DNA of 64,000 nt from Diphasiastrum complanatum (taxonomy: Eukaryota; Streptophyta; Lycopodiopsida; Lycopodiales; Lycopodiaceae), in assembly GCA_029204225.1 (NCBI GenBank), contig CM055100.1:59208975-59272974 (forward strand). Direction: 5' to 3'. The notes under the pieces were generated by a model. That model made no database searches, was not told where the DNA came from, and saw only the letters and a program-made list of their open reading frames with translations. Below, piece after piece: positions 13,407-24,822 of the stretch. A program made the translations under genes and the position numbers. Position 1 is the stretch's first letter; the number at the start of each line of letters is the position of its first letter.

Positions 13407-14966
13407 TCTCATTTATTGTGATCTTATGACCGAGATAAAGCAACTCTTGCTTAAATAATTCACACTTGGACTCTTTAGCGTAGAGTAACTCCCGCCGGAG
13501 TTTCATCAAGACGATTTTTAAGTGTTCTACATGTTCCACCAAGGATTTACTCTAAACGAGAATGTCATCTAAGAATACAATCACAAACTTCCCCAAATAT
13601 GGACGAAATAAATCGTTCATCATTTGCTGGAACGTTGCTGGAGCATTCGTTAATCCAAATGGCAACACTAGAAATTCATAATGCTTCTTGTTTTCCAAGG
13701 GGAGGCTCAAACCTGAGACCAAAGAAACTTTGGATGTCAAGCTAACCAGTTGAGCCAACCCTGTTGGTAGAAAGACCAAATCTAGAACGAAATCATGTCT
13801 TTTGGACATCTTCCGACTTATTTCTTATTTAATGGTTGTCCTAAGATCAATGTCGGTGAAATACCGTGCTCCACCTAAGCGATCTACAAGGTCATCCGGC
13901 CTGGGTAATGGATATTTATTATTTGTAGTCACTTTATTAAGCCCCTTGTAATCCACACACATCCGAAAACCTCCATCTTTCTTCACTTTAAGAAAAACAT
14001 TAGCGTTTCATGGTGATTTACTAGGTTGTATATGTCCCATCCTTAGATAGTTTTCTATTTGATTTGAAAGCTCTGTCTCCTCTTTCTGAGAGGACCTATA
14101 AAGTTGTCTAGAGACAGGTTGACTTCTTGGAATTAACTCAATCCTGTGGTCTACTGACCTAGATGGTGGTAAACCATGAGGTAATTCAGATGGAAAAACA
14201 TCCCTAAATTCATTTATGATCTGTTCTTTCACTGCTTGTTCATGATCTAAATTTACTGAGTTAAGAATTGTTGAGAATTCACAACTATTTAGATTCATTT
14301 TAGGAACATCCACAACTAGAATAGCACATATTGAAAAAGTTCATACTCAGAATAATCCAATGTCTCCATTTTATTAACTGTAGAAATCTGATCCAACGGA
14401 CATACAAAATTACTGCCAAATAATGTAACTACCTTATCACCCTCCTTGAAAGTGAGAATATGCTTCTCAAAATCAATCAACAGAGAAGGCGATTTACTAA
14501 ATAACCACTCATAACCTAAGATTAAATCAGTACGAGCTAGGTCTAAAACACAAAAATTAACTAATTTCGTGTGTCCTTGCATCAAAACTGGGAGCTTCGG
14601 GACTTTCACGTTCCAAGTCTCCAACTCTGCTCCTGAACCTAGATAAACTTTATATCTATGATTGTTGGCTTCAGTTTCCAAGCTAAGTTTCTACATAAGA
14701 CGGGAATTAATAAAATTATGAGTTGAACCACTGTTCAATAAAATACTCACTTCTTGATCTTTAACTCTGCCAATTAAACGAAAAAGTTCATTAGGCAAAA
14801 AAGAAGTAGTACTAAAAGAACATTCACACTCACAATCAGTTCAGTTAATTTCCAAAGTCTTACCATTGCCTCTTGGGATTTCAATCATGTGAGCAGACAC
14901 TTTCTTCCTTTCTGGACAAAATTTCATCATATGTCTAGGCTTTTTACATACGAAACATAAGTTCTT
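13405..14966 (-). pseudogene. Ty3/gypsy remnant: gag zinc knuckle, protease, RT
   Basis: In element order: a CCHC knuckle (CFVCKKPRHMMKFC, about 14955-14915); protease near 14735, whose catalytic motif reads NSGSTHNF instead of the usual D-S/T-G; a protease/linker ORF (14316-14681); the RT start (14008-14313) with the proline-rich HGLPPSRSVDHRIELIP block; then fingers and palm with [16 protein letters not shown] and FLDDILV (13560-13640), ending with the HVEHLK and YLGHKI segments near 13420. Stops and frameshifts are present. A tRNA-like insertion (13684-13773) interrupts the RT. The 5' edge is fused to copia B copy 2 and the 3' edge to a copia gag. Confidence 0.88.
13684..13773 (-). repeat. 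90-nt tRNA-like (SINE head) insertion inside the gypsy RT
   Basis: The RT reading breaks between codons that normally join as RFG-HYEF. The intervening 90 nt on the minus strand carry TGGCTCAACTGG, a full match to the box A consensus TRGCNNARYNGG, and about 30 nt later GGTTTGAGCC, close to box B. The flanking RT reads correctly once this block is ignored, so it is an insertion. No poly-A tail or clear duplication is visible, so it may be a 5' head fragment only. Confidence 0.6.
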
Positions 14967-15407
14967 TGAAGACACATGTTGAAGCTCCACCTCCTTTGCA
15001 ATGACTCGCTCCCTCACAAAATGATATTGTATCTCAATATGCTTGCTCCTAGCATGAAAGATAGGATTGGATGCCATTCTTTGGGCTGATTGATTGTCAC
15101 AAAAGATGATTGGGCTCTCTGAAAAATCCAGCAAGTGAAGATTCTTGATCATCCTTTTGATCCATACCATCTCCTTTGTGCAATGTGTAAGAGCTTTGTA
15201 CTCGGCCTCACTAGATGACAATGAGATAGTGGCTTGTTTCTTTGACATCCATGATATGGCTCCATCACCTATGAAAATACAATAAGAACTAATGGATTTC
15301 CTATCCATTACATCTCCAGCATAGTCCGAATCTGAAAATCCAAAAAGATTAGGTGATGATCCCTCATACAATATGCCAAAATCTCGAGTTCCAATGATGT
15401 ACCTCAA
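14841..15407 (-). pseudogene. chimeric ORF: copia B RNase H fused to a gypsy gag zinc knuckle
   Basis: An open frame of 188 residues starts with family B RNase H (SDSDYAGD, SSSEAEYKAL, CDNQSAQRMA, HARSKHIEIQYHFVRERV). After ELQHVSS, where the intact copy reads REWVADIF, it switches without a break to KNLCFVCKKPRHMMKFC, a gypsy CCHC knuckle. The join lies near 14967 and shares the short motif TCTTCAA with both parents. The RNase H is in the same frame used by the complete copy. Expression is not implied. Confidence 0.8.
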
Positions 15408-15433
15408 AGCTCGCTTTCCTAGCTTCCAATGCT

Positions 15434-15880
15434 CCTAGCATAGTTTTTGCCAATAGAACTTTGATCCATCATAAGAATGATCTTCTTCCTAAGAATAGAT
15501 CTCCTTTCAATGATCATGTAATGCCTAAAATAGAAACAACCATAATTGATATAGAGAATAGTGTCCACTTGGGATGCTTCACTATTTCTTACATCAATTT
15601 TACATGTAAAAATGTGACTAGAACATGAAGAATCAAATAGAATGTAAATGAAATGATTCCACCATGCTTCCAACTCTGAACTCTCTAGAAAAATATAGCA
15701 AACAAACAATAAATGTGAGTGATAAACTTTTGCTTGCATGTCTCCTCCTCCTTTGTCCTTTGTTGCCTTGTATCCACCATGATACTCCATGAATGAGCCT
15801 CCATCTTGATCTTGCCACAAGAAACTATCAAACCTTGAAAATCCATGAGTAGGTGAGTACATTAATGATGCACATCCAAC
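15434..15880 (-). other. captured non-retroelement segment, copy 2 (3' part only)
   Basis: This matches 27925-28368 of the complete family B element. The frame stays open through about 150 residues (ASLMYSPTHGF to NYARSIGS). Here it is joined in frame to the protease end (IANQVGC) by a deletion of about 1.8 kb relative to the complete copy, with a short GGATNTG similarity at both break points. The protein resembles no retroelement domain that I know. Confidence 0.75.
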
Positions 15881-17146
15881 TTGGTTAGCAATAACACAAG
15901 CATCAAGTTTGAACAACTTCCCTTGCGTTTTACCTTTTCCAATCAAGACATCCTTCCTTTTGATCAAACAAGCATCTCCATCAAACTCCACCTTGAGGCC
16001 CTTACTTAGCATTTGACTCACACTAAGCAAATTCCTGGTAATAGATGGAATAAACAAGACATCCTCCAAATGAACATTCCTATTTGTAGAGAGAGAAATA
16101 GGAATTGTGCCAATCCCTTTGATTGCACACTCACCATCATTGGCCATGTAGATCACCCTCTTGTCATCTCCATATGCCAACAAAGAAGTGAAGTACTCTT
16201 TGTGAAAGGTCATGTGTGAACTTGCTCCACTATCAATCCACCAAGGATCTAGTTCTCCATCATTAGCAAGCATACATGAAGACATCACAAAAGCATCATC
16301 ATTTGCATCTTGCACATCCAAACCATCCTCATCAAGAGTAAGATTACCTTGCTTGTCTCCTTGATCTCTCTTCTTCTTGTAGCATTCACTTGCAAAGTGT
16401 CCTTTGATGCCACAATAGAAGCACTTGAGCTTTGATCTATCATTCTTTTTGCCACTTGAAGAAGCATTCACTTGATCTTGCCCTTTAGACCACTTGCTTT
16501 TGGTTTTGCCCTTGAATTTGCCCTTTGTGAACATAGCATCCTCTTGAAGTGTCGATGTAGATCCACCTCTCGCTTGAAGCCTATATTCCTCATTGATCAA
16601 GATCTCTTGAAGATCCATCAAACTTGGCAAAGTCTTTTGAATAGCAATACTTTGAACAATGTTAGCATGAGCATCCAACAAGCCATTAAGAATCACTTAA
16701 ATAAGCTCTCCTTCCTTAATGCTTTCATCTATGCAAGCTAACTCATCATTCAATGTTTTCATTCTCAAAACAAAAATACTTGGACTTTCTTCATTCTTTT
16801 GCAAACAAGACAAGATTTGCCTTCTTAGAGTCAACACTCTAGAAGTAGACTTGGATTCATGAAGCTTCTTCAATGAATTCCAAGCTTCCAAAGATGATGT
16901 GCACTTACCAACTTCCTTGAGAAGTTCATAGGTAACATTCATTTTTATCATGTGTAGAGCCTTCTTGGCCCTCTTGTCATACCTCAATTGATCTTGTTGT
17001 GTTGCTGGTCTCTCCTCCAAACCTACAGCAAAATCCAAAACATCATTCATCTCAAGAAGTGACTCTATCCTCACTTTCCATAATGAATAGTTACTTGAGG
17101 TAAGCCTGTCATTGGCTTCCAACATGACTCCAATTGAGGTTGCCAT
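15881..17146 (-). pseudogene. copia family B gag-protease, copy 2
   Basis: The gag starts at ATG 17146 (MATSIGVMLEANDRL) and carries the UBN2-type core, the CCHC knuckle CFYCGIKGHFASEC (near 16420-16380) and the aspartic protease motif WWIDSGASSHM (near 16235-16205). One nonsense codon at 16697-16699 replaces the Gln codon of the other copy in KEGELIQVILN. Apart from that stop the gag-protease frame is continuous to about 15881, whereas the complete copy carries two frameshifts here. Confidence 0.88.
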
Positions 17147-17731
17147 GTAGCAATGACCTGATCTTCTCTTTCAACCTATTTCAATGCACAAAGCACTCCT
17201 TTGAACAACAACAAATGCTTTCAAAAGAAATTGCCAAGATTTGAAACTATCTCACAAATTCTCTTCTAGCACTTATCCAAGCAAATCAACACATAGAATC
17301 ATGGAATCTTGATCAACCTATGATCTATCCTCAATCTAATGACTTTTGCCACTTCCTAAGATTGAAACACACTCAAATGAAGTCCAACAACCTCACTATC
17401 TAGAGATCCAATCAAAATTAGGGTTTTGACAAAATCACAAAAAATTGACTATTCCAAATCTACATGCAAATGCTGAAAATTTGATATGCAATCTATAAGC
17501 CACCACTTAGGCTGAACCAATGATCCAAAAATCGGCCAAATCCAGCATGTGAATTCAAAAAACGGAATTGAACAAGTATATTGACCTATTTAGTGTTTTG
17601 ATCTGCAAAAGATCCAATCTACAAAAGCAAAAAATCCGATTTTGGTGTAGAATCCTCTCTAGCATGCTCTAGACTTGATATCACCAAATCATTGATAGAT
17701 CTGATTTTCTCCTTCATAACCTGAAACAGAA

Positions 17732-17743
17732 GCTCTGATACCA
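17732..17743 (-). other. primer binding site of copia B copy 2
   Basis: The reverse complement reads TGGTATCAGAGC directly after the LTR end at 17744, the same site as at 24223-24234. Confidence 0.9.
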
Positions 17744-18395
17744 TGTGAAAGATTTCAGATCCTTAAGATCCAATCTACTTGAATGATCTTTGGTTAGAAA
17801 GAGAAATACACTACCAATTTCACCAATGTAGAAAAATCAGCATCTACACACAATTTGAGATGCAAACACTAATATAAATTGATCAAACTTGAATGAAATG
17901 ATTATGTACTGTTGCTGTCCGTACAAAACTAGCAAGCTACTGTATTTCACACGTGTGGATCTAAAAATAGCAAATATAGATCATTCTACACATAGAATTG
18001 CAAGCAATCCACCAAGATAGTGCACCAATGGATAGTAGAACCCCAAGAGAACCATGTATAAGCATGAAATGAGATAGAGAAGAGAGAAGATGACTCTCTC
18101 CATGAGTTACATCCTTTTATAGCAGGTCCAAACCCTATTTGGCCACTTGGCTTTCCCACCAAAATGCTAACCCTACCAATTTTGGGTCTAGATTCAATGT
18201 ACCCAACTTATTCAAATTGAATCTACTCAAACTCGCATTCTATCTTTCCCACACTTTCAAAAAGTGTTTATTCAAATGAAATTTAGACTAATGAACTTTG
18301 AAAAGTCAACCTCTAAGTCTAAAACAAGTTTTGACCTCAATATGCCAAATATGAAAATATTGCAAAATGTGATGAAACTAGTTGAATCTTTCACA
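17744..18395 (-). repeat. 5' LTR of copia B copy 2
   Basis: 652 bp, starting TGTGAAAGATTCAACTAG and ending TCTTTCACA on the minus strand, the same termini as the LTRs at 23574-24222 and 28952-29601. A TATA box (GCTATAAAAGG) lies near 18113. Confidence 0.95.
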
Positions 18396-19148
18396 TTTAG
18401 TAGGACACTCAATCTTAAGGATGGTTCGGACTAGAGAAAGGAGAATCTCTATAAAAGTTCTATTCTTGGCATCCGGTTCTTGAATGAGAGATTATGAACT
18501 GGTTGATGAAAACTTCAATAGTAGTAGAGTCAAGGGAGAGAGTACCAAAGAAAAGTATGACAAAGGTGTTAAGAAGAGAGGCTTGTGATGACTTAAAGCC
18601 GCAATATTATCGGGTAGGAAAGAATACGAGAGGTTGTCATCAGAGAGTTTCTTGGTTTCCAAAGAGAGATTGGCCATTTTCAGGCTAGTCCATTTATCCT
18701 TGGAGGGAAGAGAAGACGGGGAAAGGGATTTATTTTTTTGAGCATTTGCAAAGCTAAGGGCAAGGGTGACAGTTGAAGGAAGGAAGAGAAGGCCTTTGAG
18801 GTTAAGAGGAATATTGTTAGGGGCGCTGTTGAAAGGGGGGACAAATGATTCCTGTCAATGAAAGGGGTGGAACGGAGGGTCCTGCTCAAAGATGAGCAAA
18901 TGCAACTTTATCACGCTTGAAAAAGGCATGACCATGAGAGTGACTGACCATCAGAGAAAAAGAGCCAGAAATCGAGACAGATACCGTAGAATAAAGAAAA
19001 CAAGTGTTTAAAAACACTATTAATAGAAGAAAACATGTCAGAGTTTGTGTTTAGAAACACAATAAAATTTCAAAAGGCAAAAACTCTTTTATTATAGAAG
19101 TCCCCTATTTATGAATTGAAATGAACTAGGGAATTTGTGTTCCAATTC

Positions 19149-19354
19149 AACCATGGGTTGTTACAAAAAATTCATCCAAACAAATCAAATATTTTCGGTT
19201 CTCAAATGATTCATGAGTCTTATTATTAATTTTCGTACACTTTCAAGGAATCAACCATAGGTTTCTATAAAAAAATCATCCTGCCAAATCAAATATTTTC
19301 GATTCTCAGGTGATTCATGAGTCTTATTATTATTTTTCATACACTTTCAAGGGC
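19149..19354. repeat. 103-bp tandem duplication
   Basis: Two units start CAACCAT at 19149 and 19252. They share AAATCAAATATTTTCG, TGATTCATGAGTCTTATTAT and ACACTTTCAAGG with a few substitutions. Confidence 0.85.
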
Positions 19355-20196
19355 AAAAAAAAGGGAAAAAAAATTCATTACTTAAATTCAAGCACGTTTG
19401 CTTCTTCAAAGACAGGGCATCAGTACTTCAACCTTATTTTGATAGTCATCAACAATCTCACCAATGGATTGCCAGGTGGCTTTTCATCAAAAAAAAAGTT
19501 CTAGGTCAAGAATTTCGAGGATTGTGGACACACATGTCTCTAATTCTAGGATGCCCATTCAACAATTCTTGAACATTTGTAAAACTATGGAGCTATTCTT
19601 CATTCAAAAGATATATGGCTCAATAGTTAATACTCCAACAAAATGCCTTTTTATAGTTACCGAGGAGGAATATTAGTACCATTCAATAAAAACAATGTTA
19701 TATCAAATTTCAGTACTGTATTTCAAACGGTCTTACTTCCAAAATGAAAAAAGATGCTAAAAGTCCCATTTTGCTCATTCGATCAAAAGTGATGAGTGTA
19801 AACATGTGCATGGGCTCTCAACAAAGTTTCTTTACCGTAATGCCAGGTGCTCAGGCTTTTTGTGTATTTTGGAGGCACCTCCAACAACGGAATATGCATC
19901 CACCTTTCTCTCTCCTCCAGAATGTGCAATTATCTCTCTGGAATGTGCATTCTCTCTCCAAAATGTGCTTTCTCTCTCCACCCCACCTTGCATTACGTCG
20001 TGAAAGGCCCATGGGCCTCGGGCCTTCCTTGTAGGTCGAGGCCTTGCCCTCAGGCTCTCGCCCTCCCTGCATAGAAGGGCTTCTGATGGGGCCTTCCACC
20101 ATAAGTATTGGATACTTTGTGCCTATTCTGTCCACTTTTTGAACAAATTAAAAAGCAAAATAAGCATCTATTTTTTTTGTTGGAAAAAGTCAAACT

Positions 20197-20245
20197 GCTC
20201 ATTATGCTTCATAATGAGCTTGCTCATTATGCTTCATAATGAGCA
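20197..20245. repeat. two tandem copies of a perfect short palindrome
   Basis: Each copy is GCTCATTATG, a 3-base loop CTT, then CATAATGAGC: a perfect 10-bp stem. The two copies are adjacent and in direct order. Confidence 0.85.
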
Positions 20246-22380
20246 TGTAAATTTTTTTAGAGTATCCATTATGCAATGGAAAGCACCGGGCACGAAACAT
20301 TCTGTCGGGTTTGTGTTTTAGAAAAATTTAGGCTCGGTCACTCAGGGCTCGCCTAAATTTTTTTTGAAAATCCTTACCGGGCAAAATGGGTTTGAAACCC
20401 ATTTCATAGTAAGTAAATGCTATGTTTGTAGTCTTTGAGGTTTTCCCATATCTGGTTTTCACAAGGATATAGGATTTCAAATTTCAATTCTTGTGCTTTG
20501 GTCATTAAAATGATTGCTTACACTTCAAGCAGGTTTCCCAAGGATCCCAGTGCCCACCACCAGAGAGAGTTGGCAATCAATGCGATAGAGATGATAACAA
20601 AGCTGCAGAACTCTCGAAATCATTGTTTGAGCTTATCCCTTCGTTGGATCCAGCACATTATTCCGTGTCTAGTCACTAGTGTGTGCAGCAAGAATTGCGT
20701 GCGTAGCCGAATACAACCCACCAGAATCTTCCCAATGAACTGCAAGTTATGGAGTTACGGAAATGCCTGTTTGGTTTGCGTGCTTAGTGCTACTTCATTT
20801 CGTCATCCTTGTCCACGGTTTTGACGTGGACATGGGCCTGCTAGTGGATGGAAGCTTTGATGGTTTCATGACGCGCTCGCAGCACCGTCTCTGTTGGGAC
20901 TTAGTGTATTGCGTTGCGCTTGTATATATACTGGCAGAGACTCGAGACCATATACTGGCTAATAGGCTATAGCTATCGAATATCTCTGGTGAGGAAAATC
21001 GAGTTGGTGGGGATCCGATCAGAGCTAAGGTCACGGGCTGCCTGGATCTTCCGACTGATCGCACACAGCATGTTGTGTGGGCTCTTGATTGTTGTTCTGG
21101 GGATACGTCCCTTCAGAAAGAAGTTCAGAGATGGATGATTGCGACAAGACTTGCAGAGATTGAGACCTGCAGAGACTGAGGTATAGAACGATGACTGCTG
21201 ATAGTCACCTGCACAATTTTGGGCTTGCAAGCCTTGAGCTTTGTTTGCTCAGATGTTTACTCTACATGGTGGGCAGGTCTCTCCACGCATAGCCACATGC
21301 ATCATTTTTAGTGTTTGTTTTCATTTTTTTGTCTCAAACATATCCCCTAGGGCACATTCACAAGGATGTAAGAAAAAAAGTGGTTGAGGGTGTGCACAAC
21401 ATCCAAGAACTAACTTAACTAGGAGGCTTTCAAAATTGCATGTGTTTGATAAGGTTGTACTTTCCAAATTGGAGGCCCATCCTGGCGTGCATCTCAATGC
21501 AGGAGAATGCATGTGGCCATGCTAGCATGCATATCTTGGGGCTAATGCATACATTGGGATGAGCATATTATGCATACCAATGCTGTAGTGACAGTGGTGG
21601 TGAAGCAACCATTTTCATGTGACATTGGTGGTGCAACAACCATTGGAGATAGGGGATGATACTACCATCGATTCAAAATGGTGATTATCATTCCCCATCC
21701 TTAGATTTGTGGACACCAGTGTTGTCACACCAGTGGTGATGCAAAATACGCTTACCCATATCTTGCGGCTACTGTAGTGAATGTACATTGTGTACACCAT
21801 CGTGTTCAGCTACATGCAATCATGACTCATGAGCTGCCTTTAAGAGCATCATGGATCATGGGTTTGAACTTTGAGGTGCACACAGGCTTTGGCTTTTATT
21901 GTCGGGTGCACTTTAAAACTTAGAAACAAGATAAATTCCAAAGGCATACAAAGAAGCACCTCATGCTCATGCTCATGCTCATCCTCTCATATAGGTTGTG
22001 AAGGGCTAGTAGGTAAGGCCTCCAAACCTCTCTTGAGCATCAACTTGAGGTGGCATTTAGCTCACCCTAGACCATGTATGTTTTACTAATTTTGTGACAC
22101 TCAAAGAATAAAAAACCCTCACCTCACTCAATGGGGACTTTACATGGTTTAGTTGCATTTTTTAAGATTTATGTTTTGTTAGACCATAGTAGGCAATAAA
22201 GCAAAAAATCTTTTTCGTATAATCAAGCGGTGGGATCATAGAGAATCAAAACTAGGTGGACAAGCCAAACTTAAGTACAATACACCATCTCACGACGTGT
22301 GGGAAGATAACTAAAAAACATTATTTTCCGTTACCATTTACGGAAAGCATTTTGGATCGCCTTGTTGGTGCTGAAGCTTA

Positions 22381-22680
22381 TAGTTTTTTGGAATGGATTC
22401 AATGGATATAACCAAGTCAAGATTGCACCTACTGATCAACTCAAAACTGCCTTTGCAACAGAGTGAGGAACTTATGCTTACAAGGTTCTGCCATTTGGGC
22501 TATGCAACGCACCAAGTACTTTTTAGCGAGTGATGCAGTTTGCTTTCAAGAAATATTCAAAAAATTGTTGAGATCTATTTAGATAATCTTGGAATCCATG
22601 GTTTGGAGATAGAACATTTGGAACATCTAGAGAAAGTGCTTGAACGATGTCGGCAGTACTAGATCTCTTTGAATCCAGAT
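22381..22680 (+). pseudogene. Ty3/gypsy RT fragment
   Basis: Reading across frames: GFNGYNQVKIAPTDQLKTAF, then TYAYKVLPFGLCNAPSTF, then VEIYLDNLGIHGLEIEHLEH and VLERCRQY-ISLNPD. These are RT fingers and palm. The catalytic pair is YLDN instead of YLDD. Several stops and frameshifts are present, and no LTR or other domain remains. Confidence 0.8.
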
Positions 22681-22760
22681 TTGGGTTACCCACGAGATTG
22701 TTCTAGCCATGTTATTTCTAGACACGACATTGCTACAGATCTTTTCAAGATCAGAATCAT

Positions 22761-22776
22761 ACACAGACACACACAG

Positions 22777-22805
<29 letters not shown>
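22761..22805. repeat. (CA)n microsatellite
   Basis: ACACAGAC units followed by a run of CA, then a TATG/TACA-rich stretch. Confidence 0.9.
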
Positions 22806-22808
<3 letters not shown>

Positions 22809-23174
22809 GTATATGTATACGCACACATATACATACACACCATCGATCGCACGCCATCTTCTTAGTTGTTGTGAAAAGCATAGTCCCGGAGGCATCAGAA
22901 AGGCCAGGGCAGCATCAGACAGATTGAAAATATGTTGAATGGGGGAGATTTTTACAATACTTCCTAGTTGTTGCGGAAAGTGCTATTTGTGTGATAGGTT
23001 TGCCAAGAAATCTCTCATTTTTCTGTTTGGAGTACTACAAATCACACTAGACAGTGTCTAGTACTACCATTCAAAGTTAGGAGGCTTTATACTTTTCACA
23101 TTACTGATCTTTGTCTTTTGAACAATCACACATTTCGAAATCCTTGCAAAGAGGAGGTGGCGTAGTCGCCGTGC

Positions 23175-23573
23175 CGAAGTGGAAAGGATACATTGAAGGC
23201 ATTGTTTGAAATGACAAATACATCTCGAATACTATTTCTGAAGAAAAAGTTTCATACATTGCGGATGGATGATGGTGCAACTATTGCCGATCACATACTG
23301 AAGATCAAAGAGATCCGTGACCAATTAGCAGCAATTGGAGAGCGAGTACAAGATTGTGAGATCATGCAATTGACATTGAATAGTTTGAGTGAGTCACATC
23401 TGATGTTTGTGACGAGTATAGCCACAAGAGAAAATCTTTCAACCTATGAACAACTAGGTGGATTACTTTTGTAGGAAGAGCAACGTCAAGAGAACTTGAA
23501 TCATCGTAACAGGGGCTATGATCAAGCTCTTGCAGTTAGAGGACGAGGTGGAAGATTTGGTTGTGGAAGGTAT
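23175..23573 (+). pseudogene. copia C gag, first part
   Basis: Residues from DTLKALFEMTNTSRILFLKK onward are a UBN2-type copia gag (KIKEIRDQLAAIGE, LTLNSLSESHLMFVTSI). An in-frame TAG at 23473-23475 interrupts it (...GGLLL, stop, EEQRQENLNHRN) and the frame then runs into the Arg/Gly-rich tail. The nested element interrupts the gene at 23574. Confidence 0.85.
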
Positions 23574-24222
23574 TGTGAAAGATTCAACTAGTTTCATCAC
23601 ATTTTGCATTATTTCCATATTTGGCATATTGAGGCCAAAACTTGTTTTAGACTTAGAGGTTGACTTTTCAAAGTTCATTAGTCTAAATTTCATTTGAATA
23701 AACACTTTTTGAAAGTGTGGGAAAGATAGAATGCGAGTTTGAGTAGATTCAATTTGAATAAGTTGGGTACATTGAATCTAGACCCAAAATTAGTAGACTT
23801 AGCATTTTGGTGGGAAAGCCAAGTGGCCAAATAGGGTTTGAACTTGCTATAAAAGGATGTAACTCGTTCATGCTTATCTTCTCTCTTCTCTATCTCATTT
23901 CATGCTTATACATTGTTCTCTTGGGGTTCTACTATCCATTGGTGCACTATCTTGGTGATTGCTTGCAATTCTATGTGTAGAATGATCTATATTTGTTATT
24001 TTTGGATCCACACGTGTGAAATACAATAGCTTGCTAGTTTTATACGGATAGCAACAGTACATAATCATTTCATTCAAGTTTGATCAAGTTCTATTAGTGT
24101 TTGCATCTCAAATTGTGTGTAGATGCTGATTTTTCTACATTGGTGAAATTGGTAGTGTATTTCTCTTTCTAACCAAAGATCATTCAAGTAGATTGGATCT
24201 TAAGAATCTGAAAGCTTTCACA
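23574..24222 (+). repeat. 5' LTR of copia B
   Basis: 649 bp, TGTGAAAGATTCAACTAG ... AGCTTTCACA. A TATA box (TATAAAAG) lies at about 23848-23855. The short inverted ends TGTGAAAG and CTTTCACA are perfect. Confidence 0.97.
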
Positions 24223-24234
24223 TGGTATCAGAGC
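24223..24234 (+). other. primer binding site of copia B
   Basis: TGGTATCAGAGC immediately follows the LTR, complementary to initiator tRNA-Met. Confidence 0.93.
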
Positions 24235-24822
24235 TTGTGTTTCAGGTTATGAAGGAGGAAATCAGATCTATCAATGATTTGGTGAAGATATCAAGTCTAG
24301 AGCATGCTAGAGAGGATTCTACACCAAAATCGGATTTTTTGCTTTTGTAGATTGGATCTTTTGTAGATCAAAACACTAAATAGGTCAATATACTTGTTCA
24401 ATTCCGTTTTCTAAATTCACATGCTGGATTTGGTTGATTTTTGGATCATTGGTTCAGCCTAAGTGGTGGCTTATAGATTGCATATCAAATTTTCAGCATT
24501 TGCATGTAGATTTGGAATAGTCAATTTTTTGTGATTTTGTCAAAACCCTAATTTTGATTGGATCTCTAGATAGTGAGGTTTCTGGACTTCATTTGAGTGT
24601 GTTTCAATCTTAGGAAGTGGCAAAAGTCAGTAGATTGAGGATAGATCATAGGTTGATCAAGATTCCATGATTCTATGTGTTGATTTGCTTGGATAAGTGC
24701 TAGAAGAGAATTTGTGAGATAGTTTCAAATCTTGGTGATTTCTTTTGAAAGCATTTGTTGTTGTTCAAAGGAGTGCTTTGTGCATTGAAACAGGTTGAAA
24801 GAGAAGATCAGGTCATTGCTAC

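Larger units (their letters stand above)
14967..18395 (-). mobile_element. copia family B, copy 2 (3'-truncated, internally deleted)
   Basis: Closely related to the complete element at 23574-29601 but inverted. It keeps the 5' LTR, primer site, gag, protease, the 3' part of the captured segment and most of RNase H. It lacks integrase (a deletion joins protease directly to the captured segment) and ends at about 14967 inside RNase H, where a gypsy gag begins. It has no 3' LTR and no target duplication. Confidence 0.92.
18396..22380. other. spacer without a recognisable gene
   Basis: Contains several short open frames, for example 20435-20824 plus, with no domain that I recognise. It also holds the tandem repeat at 19149-19354, the palindromes at 20197-20245 and a short CATGCT array at about 21959-21985. 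The stretch from 18480 to 18900 is free of stops in parts of the minus strand but resembles no family known to me. Confidence 0.35.

Noticed and set aside
13684-13773. Functional tRNA gene
   Set aside because: It has box-like motifs but no complete cloverleaf, acceptor stem pairing or anticodon loop that I can draw.
15633-16741. Several minus- and plus-strand ORFs overlapping copia B gag (also 25228-25497, 25764-25955, 26407-26679)
   Set aside because: They are antisense or alternative-frame shadows of gag and integrase, repeated identically in both copies.
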